This document shows, in pieces, positions 4,504 to 5,256 of a stretch of DNA of 5,256 nucleotides. The notes below the pieces were generated by a model. That model made no database searches, had not been told where the DNA came from, and saw only the letters and a list, made by a program, of their open reading frames with translations. The position numbers and the translations under genes were made by a program. How positions within the stretch are numbered: position 1 is the first letter of the stretch; each line of letters starts with the position of its first letter. The DNA is from Cyanobacteria bacterium M_surface_7_m2_037 (GTDB taxonomy: Bacteria > Cyanobacteriota > Cyanobacteriia > PCC-6307 > Cyanobiaceae). The stretch is taken from the NCBI GenBank assembly GCA_016882585.1, contig VGPP01000117.1, positions 1 to 5,256 on the forward strand. The letters are read 5' to 3'.

Positions 4504-5256
4504 CGCGCTTCAGGCGATCGGCTGCCCGACGGGCGCGGCTGATCGGTACGGCCTGCTCCTCGGCTGAGCGGGCCTGCTGCACCAGGGTGGTGGGGTCAAC
4601 AGCCTGCAGCCGCACCAACTCGCGCCGGCCGGCCACCACCACCTGCCCCATTTCCTTGAGGCGGCCCTCCAGTTCGGTGAGCACCTGCTCGGCGTAGCGG
4701 TTAGCGCCCTCCTGAATCGTGGCGGCCTCCTGGCGGCTGCGGCTGATCAGCGCTTCGCACTGTTGCTGCGTTTGCTGGCGGAACTGCAGGGCATCGCTCT
4801 GCACCCGCTCCGCCTCGGCCTGGCTGCTCTGCTGAACCCGCACCGCTTCCTGGCGGATCTTCTCCAGTTCAGCCAGGCTTTGCTGGCGCGCTTGCTCGTG
4901 CTGTTCCGCCAACTGGCGCTTGAGTTCAAGCGCTTCTTGATCGAGCTGCTGGCGGCGTTGCAGCGCTTCCTGCTCCAGCTGTTGTCGCCGCTGGCTGAAC
5001 TGCTGCTCCATCTGAGCCATGCGGGCCTGATGGTCTTGCTCGGCTTTGGCCAGTTGCTGGCGCGCCTGGGTGAGCAGCTGTTCCCCCTGTTGGCGCCCCT
5101 GCTCGCGCAGCTCAGCCCCTTGACGCTCGGCTTCCTGGCGAATCGCCTGGCTGTTGATCAGTTGTTCGCGCTGCTGGCGGGCCTGGTTGAGGATTTCGTC
5201 GGCTTGTTGCCTTGCCTGATTGATGAAGTCATCTTTTTTGGCCACCAGTTCTTCCG
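4487..5256 (-). CDS. Glutamine-rich coiled-coil protein, DivIVA/Cdv3-like; probably 5'-truncated by the window
   Basis: From a GTG at 5245 the frame encodes 252 residues, but it stays open to the window edge through codons reading E-E-L before that GTG, and K-D-D-F-I-N-Q-A then aligns with the middle of longer homologues. I therefore treat the start as outside. Residues 8-190 are almost uninterrupted predicted coiled coil with 55 Gln in 252 residues (46 of the first 162), no signal peptide and no membrane segment. Eleven-residue periodicity is visible: QARQQ at 10 and 21, and a tandem RRQQL(E/D)QEAL at 86-107. The block GANRYAEQVLTELEGRLKEMGQVVVAGRREL (181-210) resembles the conserved C-terminal part of cyanobacterial DivIVA-like cell-division proteins (Cdv3), recalled from memory. 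A basic tail (ISRARRAADRLKRAAGQR) ends the protein. A structural role at the division site is inferred. Alternatives are an F-type ATPase b-like or generic coiled-coil protein. Confidence 0.75.
   Translation of the reverse strand, partial: EELVAKKDDFINQARQQADEILNQARQQREQLINSQAIRQEAERQGAELREQGRQQGEQLLTQARQQLAKAEQDHQARMAQMEQQFSQRRQQLEQEALQRRQQLDQEALELKRQLAEQHEQARQQSLAELEKIRQEAVRVQQSSQAEAERVQSDALQFRQQTQQQCEALISRSRQEAATIQEGANRYAEQVLTELEGRLKEMGQVVVAGRRELVRLQAVDPTTLVQQARSAEEQAVPISRARRAADRLKRAAGQR
4925..4990 (-). repeat. Tandem 33-bp coding repeat in the coiled-coil gene
   Basis: Two adjacent 33-bp units (4925-4957 and 4958-4990) encode RRQQLDQEALE and RRQQLEQEALQ, identical at 9 of 11 residues and, by eye, at 25 of 33 bases. 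The 11-residue unit matches the hendecad spacing seen elsewhere in the protein. It suggests growth of the coiled coil by local duplication followed by divergence. Confidence 0.6.

Noticed and set aside
4900..5220. Dense CTGCTGGCG-like repeats on the plus strand, suggesting a satellite or Chi-like array
   Set aside because: They are explained as reverse-complement Gln, Arg and Ala codons of the coiled-coil protein; no constant unit or spacing exists at DNA level beyond the 33-bp tandem pair.

Overview
The window is high-GC and densely coded. It most resembles a picocyanobacterium of the Synechococcus/Cyanobium type. Evidence for this is a diaminopimelate epimerase with the GAGPTLACGTGACA active-site form, proteins of the mostly cyanobacterial/plastid families DUF1995 and DUF4330, a DivIVA/Cdv3-like coiled-coil protein, few Shine-Dalgarno sequences, and one exact HIP1 palindrome. 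The genus is inferred from protein character and base composition; no search was run.

Layout. Five genes run rightward: the 3' part of dapF (1-755), a group I cysteine desulfurase (761-1957), a DUF1995 protein (1982-2617), a DUF4330 membrane-anchored protein (2669-3181) and a family S13 D-Ala-D-Ala carboxypeptidase/endopeptidase, dacB (3183-4490). Gaps are 5, 24, 51 and 1 nt, which fits one transcription unit with a possible break at the 51-nt gap. A sixth gene (4487-5256) runs leftward, converges on dacB and is probably cut by the right edge. It encodes a very glutamine-rich coiled coil. No non-coding stretch exceeds 51 nt, and I see no tRNA, rRNA, insertion sequence, CRISPR array or phage gene.

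How the genes fit together. Three of the six relate to the cell wall. DapF makes meso-diaminopimelate, the stem-peptide residue used in crosslinks. DacB-type enzymes hydrolyse D-Ala-D-Ala termini and D-Ala-mDAP crosslinks in the periplasm. The coiled-coil protein looks like the C-terminal part of a cyanobacterial DivIVA/Cdv3 cell-division protein. The cysteine desulfurase supplies sulfur for Fe-S clusters and other cofactors. The DUF1995 and DUF4330 proteins have no firm function here.

Most worth a second look: a four-cysteine domain fused to the C-terminus of DapF directly upstream of the cysteine desulfurase; a perfect 10-bp hairpin early in dacB built with A/T-containing codons; the convergent dacB and coiled-coil genes sharing one CTAG as both stop codons inside an imperfect stem-loop; and the 22% glutamine coiled coil with 11-residue repeats. 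I found no convincing new multi-gene system; the region looks like ordinary housekeeping DNA with some unusual details.
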